A stretch of 64,000 nt of DNA from JAPOXR01 sp965214695 (GCA_965214695.1 OZ243967.1:2046001-2110000), one strand, 5' to 3'; positions 26,175 to 35,682 are shown, counted from the stretch's first letter. Numbers and translations: made by a program. Notes: a model not told the origin generated them from the sequence alone.

Positions 26175-26753
26175 ATGCTGGCAGGATACGCGCGGGTCTC
26201 GACCCTGGACCAGAACCCGGAGCTGCAGCTCGATGCGCTCACCGCCGCCGGATGCAGGCGGATCTTCGAGGACCGCGCCTCGGGTGCACGGTCCGACCGG
26301 CCAGGACTTGCGGAGGCGCTCGGCCGGATGCGGAAGGGGGACACGCTGGTCGTCCGGAGGCTGGACCGGCCGGGACGGAGCCTGCCGCAACTTGTTGCGA
26401 CGGTCCGGAAGCTCGAGGAGGAGGGGTTCGGCTTCCGCTCCCTTACCGAGGGGATCGACACCACCACCGCCAGCGGCACGCTGGTCTTCCATGTCTTCGG
26501 GGCGCTGGCCCGGTTCGAGCGGGACCTCACCAGGGAGCGGACCATGGCCAGCCTTGCCGCGGCGCGGGCCCGCGGCCGGAGGGGAGGGCGGCCCAGCAAA
26601 TTGACGCCGGAGCTGCGCCGCCAGGCCGAGGCGATGCTGCGGGACACCAGGGGCTATCCCTTCGTCAGCGACGTGATCCGCAACCTCTCGATCGGCCGCA
26701 CCGCGTTCCAACATCACTTTCCGAAGGAGAGGATCCGGGAGCTCAGGGGCTGA
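26175..26753 (+). CDS. Serine recombinase (resolvase/invertase), intact
   Basis: 192 residues. The catalytic domain has MLAGYARVSTLDQNPELQLD with nucleophile Ser10, VVRRLDRPGRSLPQLVATV and GTLVFHVFGALARFERDLTRERT. The C terminus carries a helix-turn-helix (VSDVIRNLSIGRTAFQHHFPKE). It cuts and rejoins DNA at short sites, acting as a resolvase of a Tn3-like transposon or as an invertase. No invertible segment was spotted nearby. Its last 35 codons are matched by a fragment at 31611-31724, so the two may mark the ends of a former transposon carrying the genes between. Confidence 0.9.
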   Translation: MLAGYARVSTLDQNPELQLDALTAAGCRRIFEDRASGARSDRPGLAEALGRMRKGDTLVVRRLDRPGRSLPQLVATVRKLEEEGFGFRSLTEGIDTTTASGTLVFHVFGALARFERDLTRERTMASLAAARARGRRGGRPSKLTPELRRQAEAMLRDTRGYPFVSDVIRNLSIGRTAFQHHFPKERIRELRG

Positions 26754-26893
26754 GGGCCGGGAAGGGGGCAGGGCGATGGACATAATCGAACCTACAGACG
26801 ATGAGTTGCGGGCCAACCTCGCGCCTAGATTCCGGTAAGCTCAGTCGGCTACTCTATCTCATCATCGGCAGGGTCCAGCATGATCCTGCTTTA

Positions 26894-27763
26894 GGGCCTG
26901 TTGACAATCATGTTGCCGCGACCACGCCACTGACGAGGTGATTCGCCGCAGCGAAGCTGACATCGGTCTTGTCGTAGCGGGTGGCGATCGACCGGAACTC
27001 CTTGATTCTTGCGAAGAAGTTCTCGATCTGGTGCCGCCATTTGTACATCTCCTGGTCATGATCCCGGAGCTTGCTCCGGTTTCGCCTCGGGGGAATCACC
27101 GCCATTGCTCCGCTTGCTTCAATGTCACCGATCAGCCAGTCGGCATCGAATGCCTTGTCGCCGATGAGGGCACCGTAGCCGAGATCCGCCAGAAGTTCCG
27201 ATACGCCAGCAAGATCATGCGCCTGGCCGGGAAGGATCACGAAGCGAACGAGGTAGCTGAGGGCATCCACGATGGCCACGACCTTGCAGGTCAGGCCGCC
27301 TCTGGAGCGTCCGATGCCCTGGCGGCAGGTCCCCCCTTTGCGCCGGCCGCCTTCTGGTGCGCCTGGACGATGGTGCCATCGACGAACAGGTATTCGAGGT
27401 CGAACTCATCAGACAACTCGTTAAATATGCGCTCGAAGATACCTGAAAGCGCCCATCTGCGGAACCGCTTGAAGATGCGCCTCCTTGCCAAAATGCGCCG
27501 GAAGGTCGCGCCAGGGCGAGCCGGTGCGAGTCCGCCACAGCACTGCCTCGAGAAACATCCGGCCCACCGCCGCGGTGACGCCGGGATCGGTATCCTTTCC
27601 GGGCAATATGTACTCGATCCGCGCCCACATGGCGTCGGTGAGCACCGTCCTGTCTGTATTCATCTGCCATTTGCCTCAACTGCTCATGCCGTCATTTCGA
27701 CGTGCTGTTGCGGGAAAAATGGTATCGGTTGCCCTGATTGGCAACCCGAATGTCAACAGGCCC
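26894..27763 (-). mobile_element. IS5-family (IS427-like) insertion sequence, decayed
   Basis: 870 bases with inverted ends GGGCCTGTTGACA at both termini (26894 and, inverted, ending 27763) and a TA duplication at 26892-26893 and 27764-27765. The transposase within is split over three frames. Confidence 0.8.
26908..27663 (-). pseudogene. IS427-type transposase, frameshifted
   Basis: The minus strand begins MNTDRTVLTDAMWARIEYIL (ORF A) and reads to PAHFGK near 27488. The protein then continues in another frame as RRIFKRFRRWALSGIFERIF, up to AHQKAAGAKGG. Finally, a third frame gives KVVAIVDALSYLVRFVILPG, then GDKAFDADWL and RHQIENFFARIKEFRSIATR. The second change sits on a slippery run AAAGGGGGG and could be the programmed frameshift normal for this group. 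The first change has no such run and looks like a mutation, so the element is probably dead. Confidence 0.75.
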
Positions 27764-27776
27764 TAGTACCCCAACG

Positions 27777-28286
27777 TCATTGAATTGATGGATAGAGCGA
27801 CTTCAGCTTTATCCGTGCACTCTCGGTCCTGAACCGCCAGTCCACCGGTTTGGCCGATGCGTTGCGATGCTCCTGCCATGCGCCGACCTCGCACATCATC
27901 GTCTCCCGGTCGGGTATCCGGCGATCGAGGCATTGCCGGCAAAGGACACTGATCTCGATCTCGGCCATGTTCAGCCAACTTCCATGTTTCGGTGTGTGAT
28001 GCACCTTGAATCTCCCTGCCAGGCGGGATGCCTCCTCGGGCACGAAGGTCTCGTAGAGCGAGGACAGTTTGTGCGTGTTCAGATTGTCCATCACCAGGAC
28101 GATGTCCCTTTCCGGAAAGTGAATGTCGGCAAGATCTTTCAGCACCCTGGCAAAGTCCTTCCTTGTACGGCGGTCGGTGACCTCGACATGGCGCCAGCCA
28201 CCTACCGGTGCATAGAGCATGAACAGGTTGGCGGTGCCATTGCGCTCGTATTCGAAATCATAACCGGCTGGCTGGCCGGGACGCAC
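27777..28286 (-). pseudogene. IS630-type transposase, C-terminal half
   Basis: 169 codons match the catalytic half of IS630-family transposases: DIVLVMDNLNTHKLSSLYETF (second Asp region) and HHTPKHGSWLNMAEIEISVL (last acidic residue), ending ARIKLKSLYPSIQ as in full-length relatives. The N-terminal helix-turn-helix half and first catalytic Asp are missing upstream of 28286. The adjoining IS427-like element starts 14 bases beyond its stop. Confidence 0.8.
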
Positions 28287-28572
28287 CGGCAGCTATGGCA
28301 TCGGAGAAAGTGATGCCGCTTGACGAGGCCCTTGATCAGATTGCCTCAATCGAGATTTTCTGGACCTAGACGTGAGGAAAAATGTGCAAAATCGAGCTGA
28401 AGGTTCGTCCAGACGGTTTGCTCACGAGGCAGACTCTGTAAAGGCGGGATTTCACCGAGTCTCTAATTTTAGCCCGATCGCCCGAACCGGCGTCCCTGGC
28501 GTGTCGGTCCTGCGGTTGGACTACAATCCGGTTTTGTTTTTCCCTGTCAGGGACTCTTGGTAAAGAGGCTCA

Positions 28573-29328
28573 ATGAACATGAAGCATCCCGTTATCACAG
28601 TCCTCGTGGCACTGAGTATTGCCTTGGCTTTTGGTGGGCGAGTCGATGCCTGGGTCCCCGGTCCCATATTCGGCAAACTGTCAGAAGCCGGAATTGTCTA
28701 TCTTTCAAGGTTGGCCGCCAAGCCTGCCGGCGTGAAGCAAGTCGGAGAAATACTGGGCAAACGAAATCTCCCTCAACACGTGCTCGAAGACACCTGGATG
28801 CGCATCGCAATTGACCAGGAAAAGATTTCCAGAACCGATGCCAAGAAAATGTTCGACCGCCTGAGCGGAGTCCCGGGGTTTCTCACTAACCTTCGAAAGA
28901 TATGCGGGAACAACCCGAGCGGCACCATAGGTCACTTGAACGAACTGGAAATCGCTCATACCGCGGTCAAACATGGTGCCAAGGTCCACGGGATAGGACT
29001 AAGATTTGTTGACCCGGCAAAATCGGGTGTCACTGACATTGATATTGTTCTCGAACAACGAGGCAAGATCTTCGCGATCGAGGCAAAGAAATACTCCACC
29101 GGCCCGCTGCCCATGGACAGCTTCCGGGCGGACATGGATACTCTTGTCGAATACAGGAAGAATTCCGGCAACGGCCGGGTGATCCCGGTATTTTCAATAA
29201 CGCAGGTATCGCGGGACATTGACCTCAGGATTCTAGCGGCTGAAGCCCGGAAGAGAAATGTTCAACTCGTGACCGGAACTCCCGAAGAGCAGGTGCTGCA
29301 GATTCTGCATTTGTCGAGAATCATGTAG
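28573..29328 (+). CDS. Exported protein with nuclease-like C-terminal domain
   Basis: 251 residues. The N terminus MNMKHPVITVLVALSIALAF then GGRVDA is a Sec signal peptide. The C-terminal domain (about 115-240) has HLNELEIAHTAVKHGAKV, GVTDIDIVLEQRGKIFAIEAKKYS: Glu, Asp and E-A-K spaced as in PD-(D/E)XK endonucleases such as the Mrr-like and polymorphic-toxin nucleases. A nuclease fold behind a signal peptide is unusual, since its substrate would be outside the cytoplasm; an exported toxin or a surface DNA-degrading enzyme are possible. GAGG lies before the start. The next gene follows after 120 bases on the same strand. Function is inferred from motifs only. Confidence 0.6.
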   Translation: MNMKHPVITVLVALSIALAFGGRVDAWVPGPIFGKLSEAGIVYLSRLAAKPAGVKQVGEILGKRNLPQHVLEDTWMRIAIDQEKISRTDAKKMFDRLSGVPGFLTNLRKICGNNPSGTIGHLNELEIAHTAVKHGAKVHGIGLRFVDPAKSGVTDIDIVLEQRGKIFAIEAKKYSTGPLPMDSFRADMDTLVEYRKNSGNGRVIPVFSITQVSRDIDLRILAAEARKRNVQLVTGTPEEQVLQILHLSRIM

Positions 29329-29447
29329 CTGCGAACCGAAAGGAGCATTCCGTCAATTTTGGTTGGTAGTTTGCCTCCCAATCAAGCCCTCCGTGCATCA
29401 ATGCCCGGGAATCTTGGCCAGCGAAAACAAGGGTGAAGTGAACTCTC

Positions 29448-31265
29448 GTGGAAAACCTGACAGACCTGATCGTGCCAGCCCATTTCATGGAAGTTTGCCA
29501 CACCCACGGAATTGCAACATTCGAATCGATCTACCGCGCTTCCAACTGTGCTTCCTGGTCACTTGCCGCTGTATTCGCGATCGGAGCGGGTGCGTTTGTC
29601 ATCTTTACCGGAGGTCTGGGTTCCGGCCCGGCGGCTGCCTTCGCGACATGGCTCGGCGGACTTATGGGATACTCCGGGGCTGCCGCCACAAGTGCCGGCC
29701 TGGCCTTTCTCGGCGGCGGATCGATCGCAGCCGGCGGTTTCGGCATGGTCGGGGGAGCCGCCATTCTCACAGCGGCACTCACATTCAGTACCGAGTTGGT
29801 GTTTGACTACACATTCAACCGGGCAGTATCCGGGTATGACTACCGGTCACTGGCCGACAGCAGCAGAGACCTGTCGACCCTTCCGTTGCCGATCAACGAG
29901 ACTGGCCCGGAAGCCTATCAGTCAGGGCTGGCGGTTCTGGAGGATATTGACAGAAACTGGCTCCAGGACATTCTTGGTTCACTTGGTTGCAAGACATCGA
30001 TTTCGGCGTGTCCGGAGTCCCCACCACCAACCGAGATTGAAGACAGCAGGCAGAAAACGATCCTGCAATCCATGGAAGCAATCAATGAAACCGGCCACCC
30101 CGCAAGGCAGGACGACCGAGCGAGGGTTCAGACTTTGCTATCCCTGCTCCACTTTGTGTCGAACGACTACCAACAGGCCAAGTTTCATGCTTCTCGTGCG
30201 ATGTCCGAACACATCGAGGCGGGGCTGGAAGAGACGGATCGAACGCTGCCAGCATTCATTATCGCTACAGCGACCCTGTATGATGAGGATGTTTCACACT
30301 CTGACTCCCTAGACAGGCTGGAACAATCAATTCTCCATGAACCGAACAATCCACTCATTCCCTTGATGTTCTCGATCTATCTGGACAGGCTGATCCACAT
30401 ATCTGACAGAAGGTCATGGAATGACAGGGTGTTGCACAATTCTCTGCGCGAAGTGTTCGTGTTGATGCAGCACCTGCACAAAATGGATGCCAGCAGGGAT
30501 GTGCAGATTGCCAACCATATGACGCTGCTGGCGCGGTATTTTCTTCGTCTCAATCTCGAACAGCAAAAGATCATGGCGCTGGTTCTGGACCCTGACATTG
30601 CAGCAAGAACTGATCCGTTGGTCATTGCAGAGCTTGACGATGCGCTGACCGCCTACACAACACTTCTGAATGATTCAAAACCCGTACTTGAGACCGCACT
30701 GAAGACAGCAGCACCGCCGGCAGATGAGACCTGGTTGAAGACGTCGAGGAGGGCCTTGCCATGGACCGGAGATCGCGAAAAACTGGATCGCGAACAGATG
30801 CAAATATTTTCGCAATTGCATGATGGTTACCGTAGCGACCTTCCGAGGCTGGCTTGCCTCAGAGTGTATGGCAAGTCCAGGGCAAGTCATCATTTCTCGA
30901 ACATGGATCTTGGCCGGACAGAGATTCTGGCCCTCGCAACCAGTATCAACCCCCTGATCAAATCCCACCCCGGCACCGGACACAGGATCAGGGAATTGCT
31001 CCGAAATTATGACCATCACCTGAAGGAATCACGGCTGGCGCTAGCGGGCTTGTTGCCAAGCGTAATGGATGCCTGTGACAGGTTCCCCAAAACACAATTC
31101 CATGATGCTTATCTGAAATATGCCAAGGATCACCATCGACTTCGGGCTTTGGCCGACTGCCTGACAACGCAACAGGAACCGGTAGATGAAGAGTCACCAG
31201 TCGACTACGCAGTCAAGCGCGACTGGGACCCTCAGAGTTGCCACAATCTTATGGAATGGCGATAA
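29448..31265 (+). CDS. Large protein with Gly-rich membrane hairpins and helical repeat C terminus, unknown
   Basis: 605 residues starting at a GTG. Residues about 33-120 are a succession of glycine-rich hydrophobic segments (AAVFAIGAGAFVIFTGGLGS, SAGLAFLGGGSIAAGGFGM, GGAAILTAALTFSTELVF), a glycine-zipper pattern seen in membrane-inserting proteins. The remaining 450 residues are helical, resemble TPR-like repeats (residues 200-360) and contain no catalytic motif I recognise. It follows the exported nuclease-like gene, and together they look like a two-gene cassette, perhaps toxin plus pore/immunity or a defence pair. This is inference. A lower-GC composition than the relaxase suggests separate origin. 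Confidence 0.55.
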   Translation: MENLTDLIVPAHFMEVCHTHGIATFESIYRASNCASWSLAAVFAIGAGAFVIFTGGLGSGPAAAFATWLGGLMGYSGAAATSAGLAFLGGGSIAAGGFGMVGGAAILTAALTFSTELVFDYTFNRAVSGYDYRSLADSSRDLSTLPLPINETGPEAYQSGLAVLEDIDRNWLQDILGSLGCKTSISACPESPPPTEIEDSRQKTILQSMEAINETGHPARQDDRARVQTLLSLLHFVSNDYQQAKFHASRAMSEHIEAGLEETDRTLPAFIIATATLYDEDVSHSDSLDRLEQSILHEPNNPLIPLMFSIYLDRLIHISDRRSWNDRVLHNSLREVFVLMQHLHKMDASRDVQIANHMTLLARYFLRLNLEQQKIMALVLDPDIAARTDPLVIAELDDALTAYTTLLNDSKPVLETALKTAAPPADETWLKTSRRALPWTGDREKLDREQMQIFSQLHDGYRSDLPRLACLRVYGKSRASHHFSNMDLGRTEILALATSINPLIKSHPGTGHRIRELLRNYDHHLKESRLALAGLLPSVMDACDRFPKTQFHDAYLKYAKDHHRLRALADCLTTQQEPVDEESPVDYAVKRDWDPQSCHNLMEWR

Positions 31266-31610
31266 TCCGCCGCCTCAGGGCCTATCGGCAGCTGCCGATC
31301 CTGGGCCGCACTGGAGCATCATCACGGGGGTGCCGCCCCTTCCACTGCCCGCCGGCCCGCCCGGCCAGCACCCCCAGAGACCGGGGCCAGTTTCAACATT
31401 GGTCGGGGCATACCCCAAGATTCGCCTGCAACTTGGCCTCATTGCAGAAACGAAAATTGTTACAAGGGAAAGTGAACCTGACTGCCTGATTCTCAAGCGT
31501 TGCCAATCGAGACTCCACGTGAAGGCCATGTGGAAGATATTCTTCCCGTGGAGATCGGCTACTCCACGTTACAGACGGTTCTTGCACAGGATGTCGTCGA
31601 ACCTGGGCTG
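31266..31610. other. Non-coding stretch before the resolvase fragment
   Basis: About 345 bases in which I see no supported gene; the short frames present look accidental. Confidence 0.4.
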
Positions 31611-31724
31611 AAGGACAGGATGGGCAATCCCTTCCTAAGCGACGTGATCTGCAACCTCTCGATCGGCCGCACGGCCTTCTACCACCACATTTCTAAGGAA
31701 CGGATCCGGGAGCTCGGGGGCTGA
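31611..31724 (+). pseudogene. Serine recombinase, C-terminal fragment
   Basis: Encodes MGNPFLSDVICNLSIGRTAF, YHHISKERIRELGG and a stop. It is nearly identical in sequence and end point to the C terminus of the intact recombinase at 26175-26753 (FVSDVIRNLSIGRTAFQHH, KERIRELRG). The catalytic domain is absent. Confidence 0.8.
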
Positions 31725-31731
31725 CTTGACC

Positions 31732-33003
31732 TCACCGCTTTATTGATTTTGCGAAGGCAAAACCACAGACGCTTATCCAAACGACCTCAAGAATACCTAC
31801 AAGCTTCAAGAATCTTTTAGCGGAGCTTGATACGGTATCGTACTCATCACCTACGATTCGAACCAAGCTCGCCTCGTAGGTAGCAATTTCTGTTATTGGT
31901 CGGAGCGTGAAATCGGGCCAATGGGATATCAGGAACGATTCAATCCAGAAAGCTGGCAACGCGTTGATCAACAGATAACCGACGACCAGCGCGATGAGCG
32001 GGCGGAGCCAAGATCTGTAGAAGTCAGATGACCAACGTCTCCAAGCATAAAGCGCTCGATCTTGCCAGTACTCGATCCACACCTGATATTCCAACAGGCT
32101 TGGCGCATCTTGCCCCTTGTTGAGGAAATACTCAATCCGCTCCAACTGTCTGTCCAACACCGTTAGCTGGCGGCTATCGTGGTTCATGGCGGCAATCTGT
32201 CTCATAGTCAGAAACAACGATCTGTGTTGCAGACAGTTATGGAAGTAAGGATCGATCTTTTCGCGTGGTCCCAGATAGATGGACGTCCGCTTGGATCCGT
32301 CCAAATCTACGACTAGGTCTACCATCAACCGATCTATGCGATTCATCCCGGTGATCTCTATGGAAGAATACCCCTTCTGAATCGAGAGATCGTGCACTCC
32401 CCGATTGGCAACAAAAGCAATATTTCCTTGCATCCGCTCAGCCACGGTGATGTCATCGGCACCTTCCGGTAGAGGGGAAGTATGGATGCAACGGGTCTGT
32501 ATAGTGGCTCCGGTGAAATTGTTTCGTACAAACCACACTCTGCTCCAATCTCGAAAGGTGAATACCCAATAACCGCCATGATGGCTCGAAGGTAAGCAAA
32601 ACTCATTGCTGTGGAACCGAAATGAGCCACACCATGGGAAGACAAACGCCGACATCATCGACTTCAGACGCTGAAATCGACAACTTTCGAAATACAACTG
32701 TGCATAAGAAATCGGCGACCAATCGTTCACTACATCCCATGCCGATTGGTCATCCAGTTCGATCTCAAGATTTCTTATTACGATGTTGTCCAATTCATAA
32801 ATGTGGCGTTCACTGTTCAGAGGCAGCCCCTTGTCTTTTCGTGAAACAAAATCGATGTGGCCTTGCAGCCCTTGCGTGTGAACGTACTCCAAAGATCGGT
32901 CAAAGTCCCATGACGACGACTTCTCCGATTGGCTGATCATGGAATGCTTACCAATCTCCTGAAGTATTTCTACGAGGCGCGTAAGTTTGACTTGCTTTTG
33001 CAT
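31732..33003 (-). CDS. Membrane-anchored protein of unknown function
   Basis: 423 residues; the start at 33003 has GGGGGA eight bases upstream. The N-terminal two thirds are rich in beta strand and aromatic residues (for example SFRFHSNEFCLPSSHHGGYW and DWSRVWFVRNNFTGATIQTR), with the regular alternation seen in right-handed beta-helix proteins. Near the C terminus there are two membrane segments: LRPLIALVVGYLLINALPAF (about 336-355) and LKLVGILEVVWISVCGFAFA (about 400-419). Base composition is clearly lower in GC than the chromosome around it, suggesting transfer. It lies between the resolvase fragment and the integrases, so it is element cargo. No family recognised. Confidence 0.6.
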   Translation of the reverse strand: MQKQVKLTRLVEILQEIGKHSMISQSEKSSSWDFDRSLEYVHTQGLQGHIDFVSRKDKGLPLNSERHIYELDNIVIRNLEIELDDQSAWDVVNDWSPISYAQLYFESCRFQRLKSMMSAFVFPWCGSFRFHSNEFCLPSSHHGGYWVFTFRDWSRVWFVRNNFTGATIQTRCIHTSPLPEGADDITVAERMQGNIAFVANRGVHDLSIQKGYSSIEITGMNRIDRLMVDLVVDLDGSKRTSIYLGPREKIDPYFHNCLQHRSLFLTMRQIAAMNHDSRQLTVLDRQLERIEYFLNKGQDAPSLLEYQVWIEYWQDRALYAWRRWSSDFYRSWLRPLIALVVGYLLINALPAFWIESFLISHWPDFTLRPITEIATYEASLVRIVGDEYDTVSSSAKRFLKLVGILEVVWISVCGFAFAKSIKR

Positions 33004-33340
33004 TGGCGTGATCCCCCAAACACCAGATTCAACAATACCGCCCCCGGCATGTCATCCGCCTTATACATCTCTGGCCAATTGTCCCACCATGTGTGCCGGC
33101 GGCTGACGTTCTCCCCATCCGGACGACCGTCATCCCGCTCCATTCACCAGTTTCCCGGCTCGCCTAAGACATGCGAATCGCCGCCCATGCCATTCCGCCA
33201 GAAACATGGCGACTCTCGCCAGATGCCGCCGATGCCGTACACTCCCATCACGCAGCCGGTGAGGCATGCTGCCGGCACAGTGACTGTCCAAATGGTCTGG
33301 AGCAAGACCGCCGGATCCCCGGAGACTCGCCCCCTTCCAC
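33004..33340. other. Non-coding stretch downstream of the integrases
   Basis: About 340 bases between the integrase stop and the start of the leftward membrane-protein gene; it should hold the promoter of the latter. No gene seen. Confidence 0.4.
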
Positions 33341-34459
33341 TCACCCCTCACCGGACAGCGCACGCGTAACCGCCTCACCAATCCTCTCGGCAGCAGCCTC
33401 GACATCGCGATCCCCGACATGGGCGTAACGCATGGTCATCTGAACCTGGCTGTGGCCGAGAAGCCGCGCCACCACCGGCAGCGGGATTCCCTGCATCACC
33501 GCCTGACTGGCATAGGTATGCCTGAGATCGTGGAGCCGAACATCCTCAAGTCCGATCTCCCGGCGCACCTCATACCAGAGGGACAGGTTGTCCGAGATCG
33601 GCCTGGCAGGATCCTTCGGGGAGGGAAACACGAACTCGCCTGAAGTCATGGCCAGCCGGCCCTTAATGATCTCCCGCGCCTTCCGGTTTAAGAACACCGT
33701 TCGCGGGCCGGTCTTGCTGTCCTCAAGCCGTAGATGATCGCCATCCACCTCCCGCCGCCTCAGACGGACAATCTCGTTCCTGCGGCACCCGGTGAGAAGC
33801 AAGAGCCGGATGATGTCCGCCTGCTGGCCACGCCGTCCGGCTGTATGGCGGTCAAGGGCCTCTTGCAACCGGCCGATCTCCTCCCGCGAGAGGAACCGGG
33901 TGAGCTTCGGGCGCGGATTGGGTCTCAAGCCCTTGGCCGGGTTGGCAGCAATGTATTCGAGCCTGACCGCATGGTTGAAGATCTGGCGCAGGGCCTTCAA
34001 TGCAAAATTGGCCAACCCGGGCGATGTCCGGCTGCACGCGTCAAACCAGCGATGGATGTCGGATGGCGCGATCCGGTCAATGCGCCGAGTTCCGAATGCG
34101 GGCAAAAGCTGGGTCTTCAGGATCTTGTCCCGACCTCTGATGGTCGAGGGTTTGCAGCGTGGGGCCCAGGAGGCGTGCCATTCCCGGGCGACAAACTCGG
34201 CAAACACCGGCGGCGCGGGTCTTTGGCCCCTGCCTTCGGATTGCAGCCCCAGGCATTCCTGACGTGCTTCGGCGACCGACCGCAGCATGGTCGGTCCCAG
34301 CGACTGCTTCCATGACCCGGACTGGAAGACGAAGCTCCGCCCGCCAGACGGGTAGACCCGGACATGCAATGACGGGACCCGGGTATCACCGACAGTGTAT
34401 TCGCGGGCACCGGACTTCAGCCGGCGAATGCCGGCATCGGTCAGGTGGGCCCTCTTCAT
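33341..34459 (-). CDS. Tyrosine integrase, second of a coupled pair
   Basis: 372 residues. An N-terminal arm-binding part (LTDAGIRRLKSGAREYTVGD) is followed by a SAM-like core-binding domain (about 85-165) and the catalytic domain with all expected residues: Arg in LLTGCRRNEIVRL, Lys in LEDSKTGPRT, His-x-x-Arg in LHDLRHTYAS, His in LLGHSQVQM and the nucleophile Tyr in MRYAHV. Its ATG overlaps the stop of the upstream integrase (ATGA), so translation is coupled. It should act with its partner in inserting and excising the element. Confidence 0.92.
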   Translation of the reverse strand: MKRAHLTDAGIRRLKSGAREYTVGDTRVPSLHVRVYPSGGRSFVFQSGSWKQSLGPTMLRSVAEARQECLGLQSEGRGQRPAPPVFAEFVAREWHASWAPRCKPSTIRGRDKILKTQLLPAFGTRRIDRIAPSDIHRWFDACSRTSPGLANFALKALRQIFNHAVRLEYIAANPAKGLRPNPRPKLTRFLSREEIGRLQEALDRHTAGRRGQQADIIRLLLLTGCRRNEIVRLRRREVDGDHLRLEDSKTGPRTVFLNRKAREIIKGRLAMTSGEFVFPSPKDPARPISDNLSLWYEVRREIGLEDVRLHDLRHTYASQAVMQGIPLPVVARLLGHSQVQMTMRYAHVGDRDVEAAAERIGEAVTRALSGEG

Positions 34460-35586
34460 GACCCCGCTCCTGCGAGCACGCCGCCCATGGTATCCGCCGC
34501 ACCGCGCATCACGGTCTCGGCAAGATGCGTGTATTTGAGCGTGGTGGCGGTATCGTTGTGGCCCAGAAGCCGGCCGACAACGGGAACGGTCTCGCCGGCC
34601 ATGATGGCGATGCTGGCATAGGTATGACGGGCATCATGCAGCCTCACGTCATCGAGCCCCGCTTCCGAGCGCACACGCTGCCAGAATTTCTGGACCACCG
34701 GCTTCGAGACCGGACCGTCGATCCGGCGCGACGGAAACATCCAGCGTGATGCTCTCGGCAGGCCGGTCAACACCTCCCTGGCCGGCGATGACAACCATAC
34801 GGTGCGCGGTCCGGTCTTGCTGTCACGAAGATGCAGATGCCCGTCACGGTAGTCCCGCCACTGGAGGGTTCGGATCTCGCTGGACCGGCAGCCGGTCAGG
34901 AGAAGCAAACTGATGATAGCCGCCGGCAACGGGCAGGCCTTCTCATGGCGCGTGAGAACGCCGCCGAGACGACGCAGCTCGGCCGCCGAGAGGAAGCGTT
35001 CGCGGCCGGCCCGCCGGTATCGCCTGATACCCGTGCACGGGTTGGAATTCTCAGACCGGTAGCCGTGGATCTCGGCCTGGGCCATGATCACCGACAAGAC
35101 CGGCGCCGAGCGATCGGCGGCTACAGGGGTTGCACTAAGGGAGGCATGCCAATCCTGCACGTCCTTGCCGGTGATGTCGGCGATCTGCATGTCCCCGAAC
35201 CAGGGCAGGATCTGGTTGCGCAGATAGTAGCCGTTGATCTTGCATGTGGATGGCTTCCAGTGACGGGAATAGCGACGGAACATATCCTCGGCGACCACCT
35301 CGAACAAGGTCTCGCCGGGCAAGGTAACTGCTGGCTTTCCCGTCCGTATGGCGGCAAGGGCAGACCTTGCCGCATCGCGTGCCTCCTGCAGGCTCATCTC
35401 CTCCGGACCGCCGATGATCTTCCAGATCCGCCGCCCATCGCACTGTGTGTGAATGAAGAACCGCCGCCGCCCCGAGGGCATGATCCGTATGCCGAAGCCT
35501 TTCAGATCCGAGTCGCGGATATCCCGTGTCGTATGCAGTGGTTTGAGTGCCCTGATTCGTGCATCTGTCAGCCTGACTGTCGCCAT
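34456..35586 (-). CDS. Tyrosine integrase, first of a coupled pair
   Basis: 376 residues from the ATG at 35586, preferred over a start 60 bases upstream because GGGAG lies seven bases before it. The N terminus MATVRLTDARIRALKPLHTT resembles the P4-type integrase arm-binding domain. Catalytic residues: Arg in LLTGCRSSEIRTL, Lys in LRDSKTGPRT, His and Arg in LHDARHTYAS, His in LLGHNDTAT, Tyr in LKYTHL. It starts 118 bases from attR and is read away from it, the usual arrangement for an element integrase. It is related to, but clearly different from, the downstream integrase, so the pair is not a recent duplication. Confidence 0.92.
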   Translation of the reverse strand: MATVRLTDARIRALKPLHTTRDIRDSDLKGFGIRIMPSGRRRFFIHTQCDGRRIWKIIGGPEEMSLQEARDAARSALAAIRTGKPAVTLPGETLFEVVAEDMFRRYSRHWKPSTCKINGYYLRNQILPWFGDMQIADITGKDVQDWHASLSATPVAADRSAPVLSVIMAQAEIHGYRSENSNPCTGIRRYRRAGRERFLSAAELRRLGGVLTRHEKACPLPAAIISLLLLTGCRSSEIRTLQWRDYRDGHLHLRDSKTGPRTVWLSSPAREVLTGLPRASRWMFPSRRIDGPVSKPVVQKFWQRVRSEAGLDDVRLHDARHTYASIAIMAGETVPVVGRLLGHNDTATTLKYTHLAETVMRGAADTMGGVLAGAGS

Positions 35587-35682
35587 GATATTCTCCCTGC
35601 ATCCAGTTGCAGATGCGGGAAAACCGGTCCGGAATGCCTGCCGCATCTGCGGGTTGCGGAAGAAAAAGATACGCTATATCAA

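Noticed and set aside
28372..28563. A 63-codon plus-strand frame before the exported nuclease-like gene
   Set aside because: No ribosome binding site or recognisable feature; it overlaps the likely promoter region.
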